64,000 bases of DNA from JAUIAI01 sp050633665 (GCA_050633665.1 JBOEGY010000006.1:372001-436000), one strand, 5' to 3'; numbered from the stretch's first letter, positions 17,980 to 27,744 are shown. Notes: generated by a model not told the origin, from the sequence alone. A program made the numbers and translations.

Positions 17980-19338
17980 TCAAATTTCAAATGGGCGCCG
18001 GGAGTGTTGCCGTTCTGACGGTTTTAGCCGACGAACAGAGCTTCTCGTTGTCGACGACTGCTGTATTCCGAAAAGCACACCTGTAAAGAAGACCATTAGG
18101 AAGTTACGCGGAATGTCTGCGCTGAACTGAACGACGATCAAAAAATACATCGCGGCAAAAGTCCAAACCGAGGCGGAATCCAAGCTAGTTATTCTTAGGC
18201 GACTGACAATTAGTATTGCCGGAACTATTGATAAAAGAAGGCCAAAGAATCCCAGTTCTACCCAAGCCTCAATAAACCAATTATGGGGCCACGAAAACGA
18301 TGATTGGAGCTGAAACCCGCCTACGCCTACTCCAAGTATTGGTTGTTCAAGGATCACTCGCCAACCATCATTCCAAAGTTCCGACCGCACGTTGCCCGAC
18401 AGCCCTTTTTCAATTACCCGGCTTGTTCCCGAACCTAATAGAAGTTGGTACGCGTAATAAATCGCGACCACAACGCAAACGAAGAACCCGATCATCGTAA
18501 GCCCTTGGGCAACGGATTTTCGAACTTCCTTGCGACGGGCAATTGAGTAAACGAAAATGGCGGCGATTGTAAATGCAAGGGCTAGGTATACCTGTCGGGT
18601 ATACGAAAAGAAAACTACAGGGATGGCCAAACTTGTCGTCGCCAAAATTTGGCCCAAAGAATCGGGTCGTCGGCGACCAAGTAGATAGACAGCTATTGCA
18701 AATACTGACAGCATACCTGCCGCGCGCGGCATAGAAATCGGGTCAAATCCTTCTGTAATTCGAAGGCCAAGAGTCTTGTGCGAAAACTCGGACACTTCCA
18801 GAATAGATATGTCAACCGCTACAAATATGTATGAGAACAAGAATATCCCAACGCTCGCTACGTCTGCTACGTGAATTCGGTCGATATTCGTCAGCAACGC
18901 CGTTAGGACGGCAAGGTGCCCGTATATGAATAGAAACTGCCACGAATACAGACTGTACGCAGAGCCAGGGCCTAGTAGGAACTGTAGTGAGTACAGTGCA
19001 AGTAGAAGGTACCACCAACTTAGGAACCAGATTATCCATTTCGGCACGTTTGCCATCCGACTTAGCTTCATGGCTACAACCACAACCATCACTAAATCAA
19101 GGACTATTATCAACTGAGTGGCTGTGGCTCCGATGACGTTACCGGCTATGGAAAGAAAAGGAATCCCAAATAGGCCAATCGAGACGAAAGGAAGGCTAGC
19201 TCCATACCGGCTTCCAATAAGCAAGAGAATGCTTATGCCGAGGAGTACGCCGACCCAAGGCGGCAGTACAGTAAGTGCAATCAAAGCCGACGACGCTACT
19301 AAGGCGGACGCGAGAGTAGGTGATAGATCTCTAGCCAT
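17980..19338 (-). CDS. wzy: O-antigen polymerase/ligase-like (Wzy_C)
   Basis: This is a polytopic membrane protein of about 452 residues with a dozen hydrophobic helices and a large loop before the last ones. In that loop, SGNVRSELWNDGWRVILEQPILGVGVGGFQ and PHNWFIEAWVELG match the O-antigen ligase/polymerase (Wzy_C/WaaL) pattern. Its place beside Wzx and glycosyltransferases favours polymerase over ligase. The start is probably the ATG at 19338; a TTG at 19347 is possible. It overlaps the end of the upstream glycosyltransferase gene by 8 bases. Confidence 0.82.
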   Translation of the reverse strand: MARDLSPTLASALVASSALIALTVLPPWVGVLLGISILLLIGSRYGASLPFVSIGLFGIPFLSIAGNVIGATATQLIIVLDLVMVVVVAMKLSRMANVPKWIIWFLSWWYLLLALYSLQFLLGPGSAYSLYSWQFLFIYGHLAVLTALLTNIDRIHVADVASVGIFLFSYIFVAVDISILEVSEFSHKTLGLRITEGFDPISMPRAAGMLSVFAIAVYLLGRRRPDSLGQILATTSLAIPVVFFSYTRQVYLALAFTIAAIFVYSIARRKEVRKSVAQGLTMIGFFVCVVVAIYYAYQLLLGSGTSRVIEKGLSGNVRSELWNDGWRVILEQPILGVGVGGFQLQSSFSWPHNWFIEAWVELGFFGLLLSIVPAILIVSRLRITSLDSASVWTFAAMYFLIVVQFSADIPRNFLMVFFTGVLFGIQQSSTTRSSVRRLKPSERQHSRRPFEI

Positions 19339-20563
19339 GTTCCGCAACGCTTTTGTTGAGTTTCATCGCAAGTTTCTTAGCTTGTTCCCGCCCTGAGTAT
19401 AGGGCGATTGCGTTTTCGTCTGCTGATAGTGTAATTGCGCCAGTTGATTCCCATTCCTCGTACCAGTAGCTTAGTAACTTAGCAATTTCTTCTGGATCGG
19501 TTGCGCTAATACCAGTTGAAGTCTCGGCAAGAAGTTCGTCGATACAGTCGTGGTCCTTTGGTATGGCAAGAATCGGACGGCCGGACACAACATATTCAAT
19601 CATTTTGCTGCCCAACCATCCTGGCATTCCAGGGTGAGTAGCGGCTAGTAGCAAAGCGGATTGTCTTTGTTTTTCTAGTACCTTTTCTCTGGGGATAGGC
19701 CCGTGGTCATGTACCAAGTATTTGTGCTTGTGCCCGCCAAACATTCGTTCTAAATGTTCCGCGTTGCCGATTCCATAAAAGTCCAAGCTGATTTTGGATG
19801 GGTCTACTTTTTTTGCCCGTATTAGTAAATCTATTGCATCCAATAGAGGTCTGAGATTCGGGCGGCCGAGTCGCAATCCTCCTGTGTACACAATACTAAA
19901 CTTTTGGATCGAACTATCACGCTTCACCGCGAAGATCTCTTCATCGTATCCGTGGCAAATAACATCGACTTTGCGATTTACCCGCTTCCCTATAGTTTCG
20001 GCGAAGCCTTTTGAAACCGCAATGATCGTCGTGGCATGGCGCAGTTCATTTCTCTCGTGATGGAAACGCAGAGGAAGCGTAAATCTCACGAATGGGCTTG
20101 GTATCCATTGCCAGACATCACGAAAATCTGCTATCCAGGGTTTTCCGCTTTGTTGGGCCGCGTAAGAGCCAAGCGATAAGACAGAATTTGGAGGCGCCGT
20201 TGACCAAATCGCATCAACGTTATGGGTCTTGAGAATCTCGTCAATAAGTCGCTTCCCCTCATCAATAAAGCCGATTGGGTGTTTGCCAGGGTATAGAGAA
20301 CGGTAGGCAAGCCGCCGTAGTGAAGCTAGAGATAGGCGGCTTCGAGGCGGTATATCAATTTCGTATCTGGGTATCTGCTCACTTAGATTCGGGACGATTG
20401 TTGGGTCATAGTTACAGTTGTCTTCTGTCCATTTTCTGGTCAACACGATTGGATTCCAACCGAATTCGGGCAGGTATTTGGCCATGTAACCAGGCCGCCT
20501 GCTTGCCGTGACTCCTTTGGGTGAGAAATCCTGCGCAATAATGAGTACAGTTTTGACGGTCAC
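19331..20563 (-). CDS. Glycosyltransferase, GT4-like
   Basis: This is a GT-B glycosyltransferase of 410 residues with a GTG start. The N-terminus VLIIAQDFSPKGVTASRRPGYMAKYLPEFGW and PWIADFRDVW belong to a subgroup often found in O-antigen loci. The C-terminal half has IVYTGGLRLGRPNLRPLLDA and GWLGSKMIEYVVSGRPILAI with the nucleotide-sugar-binding end. It acts in the cytoplasm on a lipid-linked acceptor; the sugar is unknown. Its 3' end overlaps the polymerase gene, so the two are likely co-translated. Confidence 0.82.
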   Translation of the reverse strand: MTVKTVLIIAQDFSPKGVTASRRPGYMAKYLPEFGWNPIVLTRKWTEDNCNYDPTIVPNLSEQIPRYEIDIPPRSRLSLASLRRLAYRSLYPGKHPIGFIDEGKRLIDEILKTHNVDAIWSTAPPNSVLSLGSYAAQQSGKPWIADFRDVWQWIPSPFVRFTLPLRFHHERNELRHATTIIAVSKGFAETIGKRVNRKVDVICHGYDEEIFAVKRDSSIQKFSIVYTGGLRLGRPNLRPLLDAIDLLIRAKKVDPSKISLDFYGIGNAEHLERMFGGHKHKYLVHDHGPIPREKVLEKQRQSALLLAATHPGMPGWLGSKMIEYVVSGRPILAIPKDHDCIDELLAETSTGISATDPEEIAKLLSYWYEEWESTGAITLSADENAIALYSGREQAKKLAMKLNKSVAEHG

Positions 20564-20811
20564 TTGTAGTTCGCTCGGTAAGTTTGATTATTGTTCGAAT
20601 TCATTTAAGTCTTAAGCAGAGGTGCGTACCGCGATTCGAACGAAATAGATGAAACAGTCAGCTTTCATATTCGCTAGGAGTCGAAAATCCGCTCTAGTTC
20701 GTATTTGAAAAGGGAGGGTTGGCGAGCGTTTCTTTTGGGATGACGTTCTTTGGTTACGCCGAATCTAGTGCTTGGAGATACGAGAGTTAATTAAATGCTT
20801 TGTTTCGCAAT

Positions 20812-22041
20812 TTAATTTTTGATATCTACTGCATGGAGCAATGAGTCTTCGAAGTCTATCGCCAGGTCGGCCCAAGCGAATCTACTAATTGCAAATTCTC
20901 GTGCCGGATTTCTTCCGTCCTCTTTCGTTGAGCCAGTTAATTGTGCTTTTACGAGTGCATCAGCGAAGAGAATCGGGTCGTCTGGCGGTACTGTGTAGCC
21001 AAGGTCGTTTTCTTTGATCATTTCGGCTAACCACCCGGGATAGTTGTTTAAGACAGGCAAACCAGCAGCGATGTAGTCAAAGAATTTATTCGGCGAGGTG
21101 CCAAAGTAGAACGCTGGAATATTTGCAAGGATCATTAGGCCTATATCTGCCTCTCTTAGGAGGTCGGCAAGTCTATTCTTTGGAACCGAATCCAGGAATA
21201 TGCAATTGTCTAAGTTTTCTGTTGCGGCGCGGTGCATAAGAGCGGGCTTTTGCTTGCCGTGACCAATCATTACTATCTTGATATTGTCGATCCCTCGCCT
21301 CTTTAGTTCTAAAGCGGCGTCCAATACGGCGTCAAGGCCATTTGCTATCCCATGAGTCCCAGTGAAGACTGCGAGATAGTTATCTGGTTTGATGCCCTCT
21401 GGTCTCCATCTTCCGGGTAAATCCGGGTCAAAAGCGTCCAGATCACATCCATTCGGAATCATCCGGACTTTGTCGCGAGAGATACCGCGTCGGACAATGC
21501 CTTCGACTATTCCTGGCGAAAGCCCGATACAGCTGCTAGCAGTATGGTAAGACGTCCACTCCAACGCACTCATTGCCAGAAGCACAGCTCTATTTTTGAT
21601 TACGCCCATCTCTCTCGGAAGTTCTGGCCAAAGATCTCGGACTTCAAAGACGAATGGTTTTCCACGAAAGATCTTAGCGGCTATACCAGGAATGCCTGCA
21701 GTGAGTGGCGTTGATGTAGCGAATACAAGATCATATTTGAGAGTCAACGCAAGCACGAGGCTACTGGCCGCATATTTCACAAAAGAAAGTGTGCGTTTTG
21801 TGAATGAGTCTGAGTTTGAATAAGCAACATCAAATTCGATTACGTTAATACCGTCTACCAGTCCTTGTCGTTTCCCGTTAAGAAAATCTACGTCGAGACC
21901 AGTTTTGCCCACTCCGTAGCTTCCGCAGACCATCGTCACTTGATGGCCCTTTGAAACCAGATGCCGGGCCATTTGATAGGAGCGCAGTCCTGTCGCGCCA
22001 GACGGCGTACTAAAATGTTGGTGAAAGTATAGGATTCGCAT
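20812..22041 (-). CDS. WbuB-like glycosyltransferase
   Basis: This is a GT4-family glycosyltransferase of 409 residues resembling WbuB-type enzymes that transfer N-acetyl-fucosamine-like sugars. It starts RILYFHQHFSTPSGATGLRSYQMARHLVSKGHQV, has FVFEVRDLWPELPREMGVIKN in the acceptor domain, and GTSPNKFFDYIAAGLPVLNNYPGW in the donor domain. It lies at the minus-strand head of the AT-rich island. A gap of about 250 bases with no recognisable gene follows before the next glycosyltransferase gene. Sugar specificity is inferred only from family resemblance. Confidence 0.85.
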   Translation of the reverse strand: MRILYFHQHFSTPSGATGLRSYQMARHLVSKGHQVTMVCGSYGVGKTGLDVDFLNGKRQGLVDGINVIEFDVAYSNSDSFTKRTLSFVKYAASSLVLALTLKYDLVFATSTPLTAGIPGIAAKIFRGKPFVFEVRDLWPELPREMGVIKNRAVLLAMSALEWTSYHTASSCIGLSPGIVEGIVRRGISRDKVRMIPNGCDLDAFDPDLPGRWRPEGIKPDNYLAVFTGTHGIANGLDAVLDAALELKRRGIDNIKIVMIGHGKQKPALMHRAATENLDNCIFLDSVPKNRLADLLREADIGLMILANIPAFYFGTSPNKFFDYIAAGLPVLNNYPGWLAEMIKENDLGYTVPPDDPILFADALVKAQLTGSTKEDGRNPAREFAISRFAWADLAIDFEDSLLHAVDIKN

Positions 22042-22210
22042 CTTAGGTGTCTTTGCCTTTCTGGCGGCGAGGAGGCAGTTATCCGAGCAAGGCCTGGAAG
22101 CTGTAAATAAAACCCACCGATATCGGGCCGGAACTGCACAAGACAGTTGAATCGTTTCGGATAGGAGCCTGTGTCATAAGGGAATTTTGCAACTGCGAAT
22201 AATCGCATAC

Positions 22211-23647
22211 CTACGGCTTCAGGAAGGTTTGCTCAGACTGCCTTGATTCCTCAGACCAATTCAGTAGAACGTCCGATTGTTTTGACGCCTTATTCGTCGA
22301 CTTCATTTGTTGCTTACCGGTCATCCTGGTCACGCTCATAGCGGTAATCACAATGAGTGTCGAGTGAATCAATAATTCACCGCTGAGCAAAGTGTTGGTA
22401 TCCAGCGGCCCTTCAGTTAGTACCCGGATCAGCGTAAGACCCAAAATTGCAAGACTCAACCCATTCACCTTTCTGGCCTGTCTGTAACTTAAGACCAATA
22501 AGGTAGAGAGGTAGACAATCAATGCGAACAAAGCAATCGATCCGCCAATACTGACCGACTGCATAAATTGATTATGCGCGTTAGAGGCGAATGGCAGGCC
22601 TAGCTCCCGCCGGAAATCCACGCCCCAGGCAGTCAGGCCATATCCAAACCAGGGGTGGTCGCGCCAGGTATTCATCGCAGCCTCCCAGATAACAGTTCTG
22701 CCCGTGAATGAATCGGGCGCATTTTCATCGCGGTTAACCAGCCCGCCAGACTCCAGGCGTAACGACGCGTCAAACAGGCTGCTCAGATCCACATGCGAGG
22801 CCTCCCAGACAAGCAGGATGAGGCCGGCCCCAACCCCCACGATGGCGGCCACAGCAAACAGCGGGTTAACACGCGCTTTCCTGATGGGTTTCGGCGTTTT
22901 GCAGTAAAAGACGAAAACTGGCAGCACGATCAGCGCCGCGGCCCAGGTGGTCTGGGATTGGGACAGCAGTATCGTCACCCCTGCTGTTGCATAGGCTGTC
23001 GCATTCAACAGTATCGACTTATACGGCGTGTGGACGGTCAGCATTACCAGCAGCAGCGCCAGCGGGGCAATGTTGTTTGGGCTTGAGCCAATTCCCCAGT
23101 AACGGAAGTCGATTATCGGCAGTCGCAAATCCGCCGAGACGTATTGCAGTGCCATTTCGGGCTTAGCCGCCGCGACGACAAAACCACTCACCATCAGAAC
23201 GAGCAGGCTGCCCTTCATGGCCGAGAAGAAAACACTGCTCGGCAAGGACCGCGCCGAATAGGCCGCGGCTAACACCGCAAACGCATACAGCGCGCCCGGA
23301 TCAAAGCTTGGGACTGCGCCAAGAAATGAGGGAAGAATGGTGTGGCCCAGGGCAAAAACGACCAGTGCGGCGGCCAGCCACCTAAGTCGTCGGCGGGCAG
23401 TTTTTGACTGAACGGTTCGCTGCGGCGTAAGTAAGACAACCGTCGCTGCCGCCAGCAAGATGGTTGCGGTGGCTAGTCGGCCAGTCCAGGCGGCAATCGA
23501 GTCAGGGTCGACAATTGCAATAAAGTTAAGCCCGTCAACATCCCGGCCATCAATTAGCGTGACCAGCGCCGGCGCCAGGGCGAGGGTCACGATAAGGATG
23601 TACCAGGCGCGCCGTGGCAGCCTGCTTAAGAAGGAAGATCTCGCCAC
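22211..23647 (-). CDS. O-antigen ligase/polymerase family membrane protein
   Basis: This is a polytopic protein of 478 residues. The family signature is in the large loop: NAPDSFTGRTVIWEAAMNTWRDHPWFGYGLTAWG and SNAHNQFMQSVSIGG, the arginine and histidine regions expected for Wzy_C/WaaL-type enzymes. It starts with GTG, 21 bases after the Wzc-like gene, and has the higher GC of the surrounding genes, not of the island. It may polymerise the Wzc-controlled capsule or EPS, or ligate O-antigen to lipid A. The C-terminal tail of about 40 residues is hydrophilic. Confidence 0.82.
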   Translation of the reverse strand: MARSSFLSRLPRRAWYILIVTLALAPALVTLIDGRDVDGLNFIAIVDPDSIAAWTGRLATATILLAAATVVLLTPQRTVQSKTARRRLRWLAAALVVFALGHTILPSFLGAVPSFDPGALYAFAVLAAAYSARSLPSSVFFSAMKGSLLVLMVSGFVVAAAKPEMALQYVSADLRLPIIDFRYWGIGSSPNNIAPLALLLVMLTVHTPYKSILLNATAYATAGVTILLSQSQTTWAAALIVLPVFVFYCKTPKPIRKARVNPLFAVAAIVGVGAGLILLVWEASHVDLSSLFDASLRLESGGLVNRDENAPDSFTGRTVIWEAAMNTWRDHPWFGYGLTAWGVDFRRELGLPFASNAHNQFMQSVSIGGSIALFALIVYLSTLLVLSYRQARKVNGLSLAILGLTLIRVLTEGPLDTNTLLSGELLIHSTLIVITAMSVTRMTGKQQMKSTNKASKQSDVLLNWSEESRQSEQTFLKP

Positions 23648-23668
23648 CGGGTTTAATCAAGCGCCTTG

Positions 23669-25942
23669 TCAGGCCCGACCGTCGGTCCCTGAATGGTAGC
23701 CGTAAGCACCGTAGGCGCCGTAGGCAGATTCTTCGCCGTAGTACTTGGAGGCTTTTTCGAAATCGTGCGCGTTCAACACGACGCCCATCACATTGACGTC
23801 GGCAGACTCCAGCCGGCTCAGGCCGCGCTTAATCATACCAATCGGGGTTTCATTGGCCTTGGCCACGTAGACCATGCCGGAAGCAACCTTACCGATTGGC
23901 AGCGCATCTGACACCAGCTCAATCGGCGGCGTGTCAATGACGATCATGTCGTAACGCTCTTGCAGCATTTCCAGCGTATTGCGGAACTCGGCACCCATCA
24001 ACTGATCGAGCGGGTTCTGGCGCACGGTGCCGGCGCGAATCACGCTGACGCGCAAGTCTTCGGAGTGATTCAGGCAGATGTCCAGTGGCGCGCCTGCGAG
24101 AATGTCGGTCAGGCCCGGCCCGTCATCCGGCAGGTTCAGGTATTCGGCCAGCGACGGTTTGCGCAAATCGGCGTCTATCAGCAGGACTTTTTTGGTGCGG
24201 CCCGCTTCAATCGCTGCATTGATCGCCAGGGTCGATTTACCTTCACCGGGAACCGATGAGGTAAAGCCAATGATCGGACATTTTTCGCCATGGGTGGCCA
24301 GGCGGATGCCGGTCATGGCGGTTCGCACCGCCTCGGCAATCAGCGATCTTGAGTCCTGATGCTGAATGATCGCCAGTGTGGATTTCTGATTGCGTTTGGC
24401 TTTGGGCACGGCCGCCAGCAAGTCCGCACCCAGTTTCTCGGCAACATCATCGCTGGAGCGCAGCACGCTGGATTGAATTTCCAGGCTGATGGCCAGCGCA
24501 GAGGCCAGCAACACGCCGCCCAGGCCGGCCAGCAAAACAATCAGTGCCTTGCGAGGCTTGACCGGAATGGTCGGGACAATGGCTTCATCCACGACGCGCG
24601 CCACCGGGTTCTGAAAATCTGCGGTGGCGTCAGTTTCCTTAACCCGCGACAGGAAGGTCTCATACAGGCGGCGGTTGGTTGAGACTTCCCGCTCAAGCGC
24701 GTTCAGGCTGCCCTGGTTGCGGTTCAGGTCTTGAATGTTGCCGCGCGAGCTGGCCAATTCGGCTTCGATCGCTTTTTCGGTGCTGCGGGCCACTTCGAAT
24801 TCTTTGGCGATACTGGCGATGACCGCCTCGGACTGGGCGCGGGTATTGCTTTGGGCGCTTTCCAGCTCGGCTTTGGCTTTCAGGTAAAGCGGGTGGGCGG
24901 CACCGAGGTTCTGGGCCAGTTCATTGACATTGGCTTCGGCCCGGGCTTCTTCCTGTCGGGCTTCAATTACGGTCGGGTTGTTGAAGACCGCCGGTACCTG
25001 GTAGCGGTTAGCCGCACCGCGGCGCACCTGCCGGAAAACCTGGGCGGCCTGGGCCCGGGCAATCCGGGCCTGGATCAAGCGGCTGGAGGCGGTCTCGAGC
25101 TGGCTGATGGTGCCGCCCATCGAGTCGGGCGTGGCAATGATGCCGGCGTCCTCGCGAAACTTCTGCAGGGCCGCCTCGGATTGATCAAGCGCTACCTTGA
25201 GTTCATCGAGCCGGCCGGACAACCAGGTGCTTGCCTCAGAGTGCATTTCAAAGCGCGAGTCCAGGTCTGCCCGGATGAACTGGTCGGCAATCGTATTCGC
25301 AATTTCAGCGGCCATCGCCGGGTTCGGGTCTTCGTAGCTGATTTCGATCAACTGGCTCTGGCGGACCGGGTTCACCGAGATGTTTCGCTGGACTTTTTCC
25401 TGCGCGGTGGCGATCACGAGATCTTCATCGATTAATTCGGTGGGGACGGCCGGCGCAAGCATGTCTTCCAGGAAGGGCATGACAGGTTCCAGCCAGGTGA
25501 GTTCGCGCAGGCGAACCAGCAGGCCGCTGGGCTCGGCCTGGCGCGGGTCAAACGCCGGGTGCTTGTCCAGCTCCAGGCTGGTGACCACGCGACCGGTGAC
25601 ATCTCGCGAGCGAATGAACGCGGTTTGTGTCTGGACGTTTTCACGGTTGGTGCCAACATCTCCGGAATAAAGCTGCTCAATAGAGACGATCTTCTGTTTA
25701 CCGTCTTCGAGCTTCATCATGGTGGTCGCCCGGTAGATAGGCGTGGCCAGGTTCACCAGAAACGCCGCAAGAACGATGGCAATCAGCGTCAGGACACCGA
25801 TCATCCATTTACGGGCGCGCAACATGCGCATGTAGGCAGCAACAGTCGGTGCGGCGCCGGCAGCCATGCTCTCAAGTGGTGCGGTCAGGTTACGTCTGGC
25901 TGTTTCAGTGCCGTAGGCGGGGAGCATTTCTGGTTTATTCAT
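23669..25942 (-). CDS. wzc: Wzc-type co-polymerase and tyrosine autokinase
   Basis: This is a complete BY-kinase/polysaccharide co-polymerase of 757 residues. A Wzz domain is bounded by membrane helices at about 47-65 and 466-486, with a coiled periplasmic part between. The cytoplasmic kinase has Walker A SSVPGEGKS at 562-570, Walker A' VLLIDAD at 586-592 and Walker B VIDTPP at 668-673. The C-terminal tail carries a tyrosine cluster (positions 734, 735, 741, 744, 747, 749; YGAYGAYGY), the usual autophosphorylation sites. It should control chain length together with the phosphatase at 29233. It leads the minus-strand pair with the polymerase-like gene and diverges from a glycosyltransferase gene across a long regulatory gap. 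Confidence 0.92.
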   Translation of the reverse strand: MNKPEMLPAYGTETARRNLTAPLESMAAGAAPTVAAYMRMLRARKWMIGVLTLIAIVLAAFLVNLATPIYRATTMMKLEDGKQKIVSIEQLYSGDVGTNRENVQTQTAFIRSRDVTGRVVTSLELDKHPAFDPRQAEPSGLLVRLRELTWLEPVMPFLEDMLAPAVPTELIDEDLVIATAQEKVQRNISVNPVRQSQLIEISYEDPNPAMAAEIANTIADQFIRADLDSRFEMHSEASTWLSGRLDELKVALDQSEAALQKFREDAGIIATPDSMGGTISQLETASSRLIQARIARAQAAQVFRQVRRGAANRYQVPAVFNNPTVIEARQEEARAEANVNELAQNLGAAHPLYLKAKAELESAQSNTRAQSEAVIASIAKEFEVARSTEKAIEAELASSRGNIQDLNRNQGSLNALEREVSTNRRLYETFLSRVKETDATADFQNPVARVVDEAIVPTIPVKPRKALIVLLAGLGGVLLASALAISLEIQSSVLRSSDDVAEKLGADLLAAVPKAKRNQKSTLAIIQHQDSRSLIAEAVRTAMTGIRLATHGEKCPIIGFTSSVPGEGKSTLAINAAIEAGRTKKVLLIDADLRKPSLAEYLNLPDDGPGLTDILAGAPLDICLNHSEDLRVSVIRAGTVRQNPLDQLMGAEFRNTLEMLQERYDMIVIDTPPIELVSDALPIGKVASGMVYVAKANETPIGMIKRGLSRLESADVNVMGVVLNAHDFEKASKYYGEESAYGAYGAYGYHSGTDGRA

Positions 25943-26156
25943 TTTTGCTTTTCAGTCGTTCCAAAACGCGAGCCGTTGGCAATAGATTTCCGGCCTTGCG
26001 TACACTGGCTTATTGAAGCTGCCTGAACGTGACAATTAGTCGTCGTTGCAGGGTTTGGTTTGAGTTTGTTCGCGGCCTTGCGGCATAGGTGCTAAATCGG
26101 CCACGTCGGTTGAACTCGGCCTGAAACTGATCCTAGTCTACAAAAACAACGCTCTT

Positions 26157-26172
26157 TGTGACGCCGGTCACG
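26157..26172. promoter_or_regulatory. CRP-family-like site
   Basis: TGTGA, six bases, then TCACG. This is the architecture of a CRP/Vfr/Clp operator (TGTGA-N6-TCACA) with one mismatch. It lies about 215 bases upstream of the wzc-like ATG and about 340 bases upstream of the divergent glycosyltransferase start. Binding is an inference. Confidence 0.4.
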
Positions 26173-26188
26173 CTCTGTCGCCTTTCGT

Positions 26189-26204
26189 CTGTTGTGACCA
26201 ACAG
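26189..26204. promoter_or_regulatory. Perfect inverted repeat CTGTTG-N4-CAACAG
   Basis: A six-base perfect dyad around TGAC lies 16 bases beyond the CRP-like site. It could be an operator for a second regulator or part of a composite site. It also contains TGTGAC (26193-26198). Confidence 0.35.
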
Positions 26205-26497
26205 CAGAAACCGGACCTGCTACTTTGATTAGAAAGCGGCCTGATTCCGCCCCAAAAGCAAGCCATCAAGTGTATCAAGCGAAATCAGTTCCGAGTACCC
26301 CAATAGTCCCAATGTGCTTGCGAAAGTCACAGTAAAACATTGTTATTGAATCCCGCATATAGGGGGGTGCGCCGCACTTTAGTCGCCGCCAGTGGTGAAA
26401 TTGCTGTCAAAATTAATCGCTGACTTACCCTATTTGTCATGTTGTGGAACGGTGCCGATTAAATCGCGATGCCTGCCCTCTGCCAGACTGGCACCGC

Positions 26498-26502
26498 GAA
26501 GG
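26498..26502 (+). promoter_or_regulatory. Ribosome-binding site GAAGG setting a TTG start
   Basis: GAAGG lies six bases before a TTG at 26509, where similarity to WbuB-like glycosyltransferases begins (KLVFINRFFYPDISATSQM). It supports TTG at 26509 over the GTG at 26392. Confidence 0.5.
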
Positions 26503-26508
26503 TCCGAA

Positions 26509-27744
26509 TTGTCCAAGCTCGTATTCATTAATCGCTTCTTCTACCCCGATATCTCGGCGACCAGCCAGATGCTGAGCGATCTGGCGTTTGAACTGGCTGC
26601 CAGTGGCCTGGATGTCCATGTCGTGACCAGTCGTCTCCTGTACGACGACAACTTCGCCCGTCTGCCGAACGAAGAATCCATCGAGGGCGTTCACATTCAC
26701 CGGATCTGGACAACCAGTCTTGGCCGGTTGCGCAATCGGCATCAGATCGTTGACTATGTTTCGTTCTTTGCTTTCGGCCTGTGGCGGTTGTTCAGGCTGG
26801 CCCGCCGTGGTGACACAGTGATCGTCAAGACTGATCCGCCCTTGTTGTCCGTGCCAACCATGTTGTTGTCCCGGCTGTGCGGGTGGCGGCAGATTAACTG
26901 GTTGCAGGACGCATTTCCGGAAATTGCCCAGGCCGCCGGTGTTAGTACCAAACATCGCCTGCTCGACAAGGCGTTCTTCGGGCTGTTGACCGGCATGCGA
27001 AATTTGTCGCTTCAGCACACCGCCAGGACAGTCATTCTCGGCGAGCGAATGCAAGAGCATTTGAGTGACGAGGGGATTGATGCCGAGCGACTGGCGGTGA
27101 TTCCCAACTGGGCCAATACACAGACAGTCTTTCCCGTAGCGCATGGCGCCAACCCGCTGCGTCGGCAATGGATTGCCCAGGGGCAATTTGTAGTTGGCTA
27201 CTCAGGCAACATGGGGATTGCGCATGACTTTGATGTCTTGCTGAGCGCTGCCGCGCTGCTGTCTGTCGATCCGCAAATATTGTTTCTGCTCATCGGCAAC
27301 GGCAAAAGAAAAATCTATGTCGAGCGTGACATTGCCCAGCGCAATCTGGGTAATGTGTTGTTGAAGCCTTATCAGCCGCGCGAGGCATTGGCTAACAGTC
27401 TGTCGGTGCCGGACGTCCATATTGTGACCTTACGGCCCAAGATGGAAGGGCTGATTGTGCCCAGCAAATTCTATGGGGTTGCCGCTGCCGGCCGGCCATC
27501 GATTTTTCTGGGGGACGCTGACGGGGAGGTTGCCCGGATGGTCGCGCGCTATGACTGTGGTGTGACGGTTGACCCGGCCGACCCGGCGGCGCTGGCCGCT
27601 GCAATCAAGCGCTATCAGCAAGATCCGGCAATGTTGTCGCGGCACGGTAAGAACGCCCGCCAGATGGCGGTTGAGCATTTTGACCTGAAAGCATCGGTCG
27701 CCAAGTGGCGAGCCCTGATTACGGACGGTCAGACGCCGTCGTGA
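26509..27744 (+). CDS. WbuB-like glycosyltransferase
   Basis: This is a GT4-family glycosyltransferase of about 411 residues. The N-terminal FINRFFYPDISATSQMLSDLAFELAASGLDV and the donor-domain segments VVGYSGNMGIAHDFDVLL and GLIVPSKFYGVAAAGRPSIFLGD are characteristic of the WbuB/WcaI-like group. I start it at TTG 26509 because of the GAAGG site and the family N-terminus; the frame is open from a GTG at 26392. It is expected to elongate the lipid-linked unit begun by the WecA-like transferase encoded next door. The two genes converge and overlap by 26 bases at their 3' ends. Confidence 0.85.
   Translation: MSKLVFINRFFYPDISATSQMLSDLAFELAASGLDVHVVTSRLLYDDNFARLPNEESIEGVHIHRIWTTSLGRLRNRHQIVDYVSFFAFGLWRLFRLARRGDTVIVKTDPPLLSVPTMLLSRLCGWRQINWLQDAFPEIAQAAGVSTKHRLLDKAFFGLLTGMRNLSLQHTARTVILGERMQEHLSDEGIDAERLAVIPNWANTQTVFPVAHGANPLRRQWIAQGQFVVGYSGNMGIAHDFDVLLSAAALLSVDPQILFLLIGNGKRKIYVERDIAQRNLGNVLLKPYQPREALANSLSVPDVHIVTLRPKMEGLIVPSKFYGVAAAGRPSIFLGDADGEVARMVARYDCGVTVDPADPAALAAAIKRYQQDPAMLSRHGKNARQMAVEHFDLKASVAKWRALITDGQTPS

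Larger units (their letters stand above)
25943..26508. other. Long divergent regulatory region
   Basis: 566 bases between the divergent wzc-like and glycosyltransferase genes. It holds two perfect or near-perfect dyads (26157-26172 and 26189-26204) and a further GTCACA at 26326-26331. The upstream extension of the glycosyltransferase frame (26392-26508) is cysteine-rich and does not match that family, so I treat it as leader. Confidence 0.5.

Noticed and set aside
24731..25435. 234-codon plus-strand frame
   Set aside because: Phe/Gly-rich shadow opposite the Wzc coiled-coil region.
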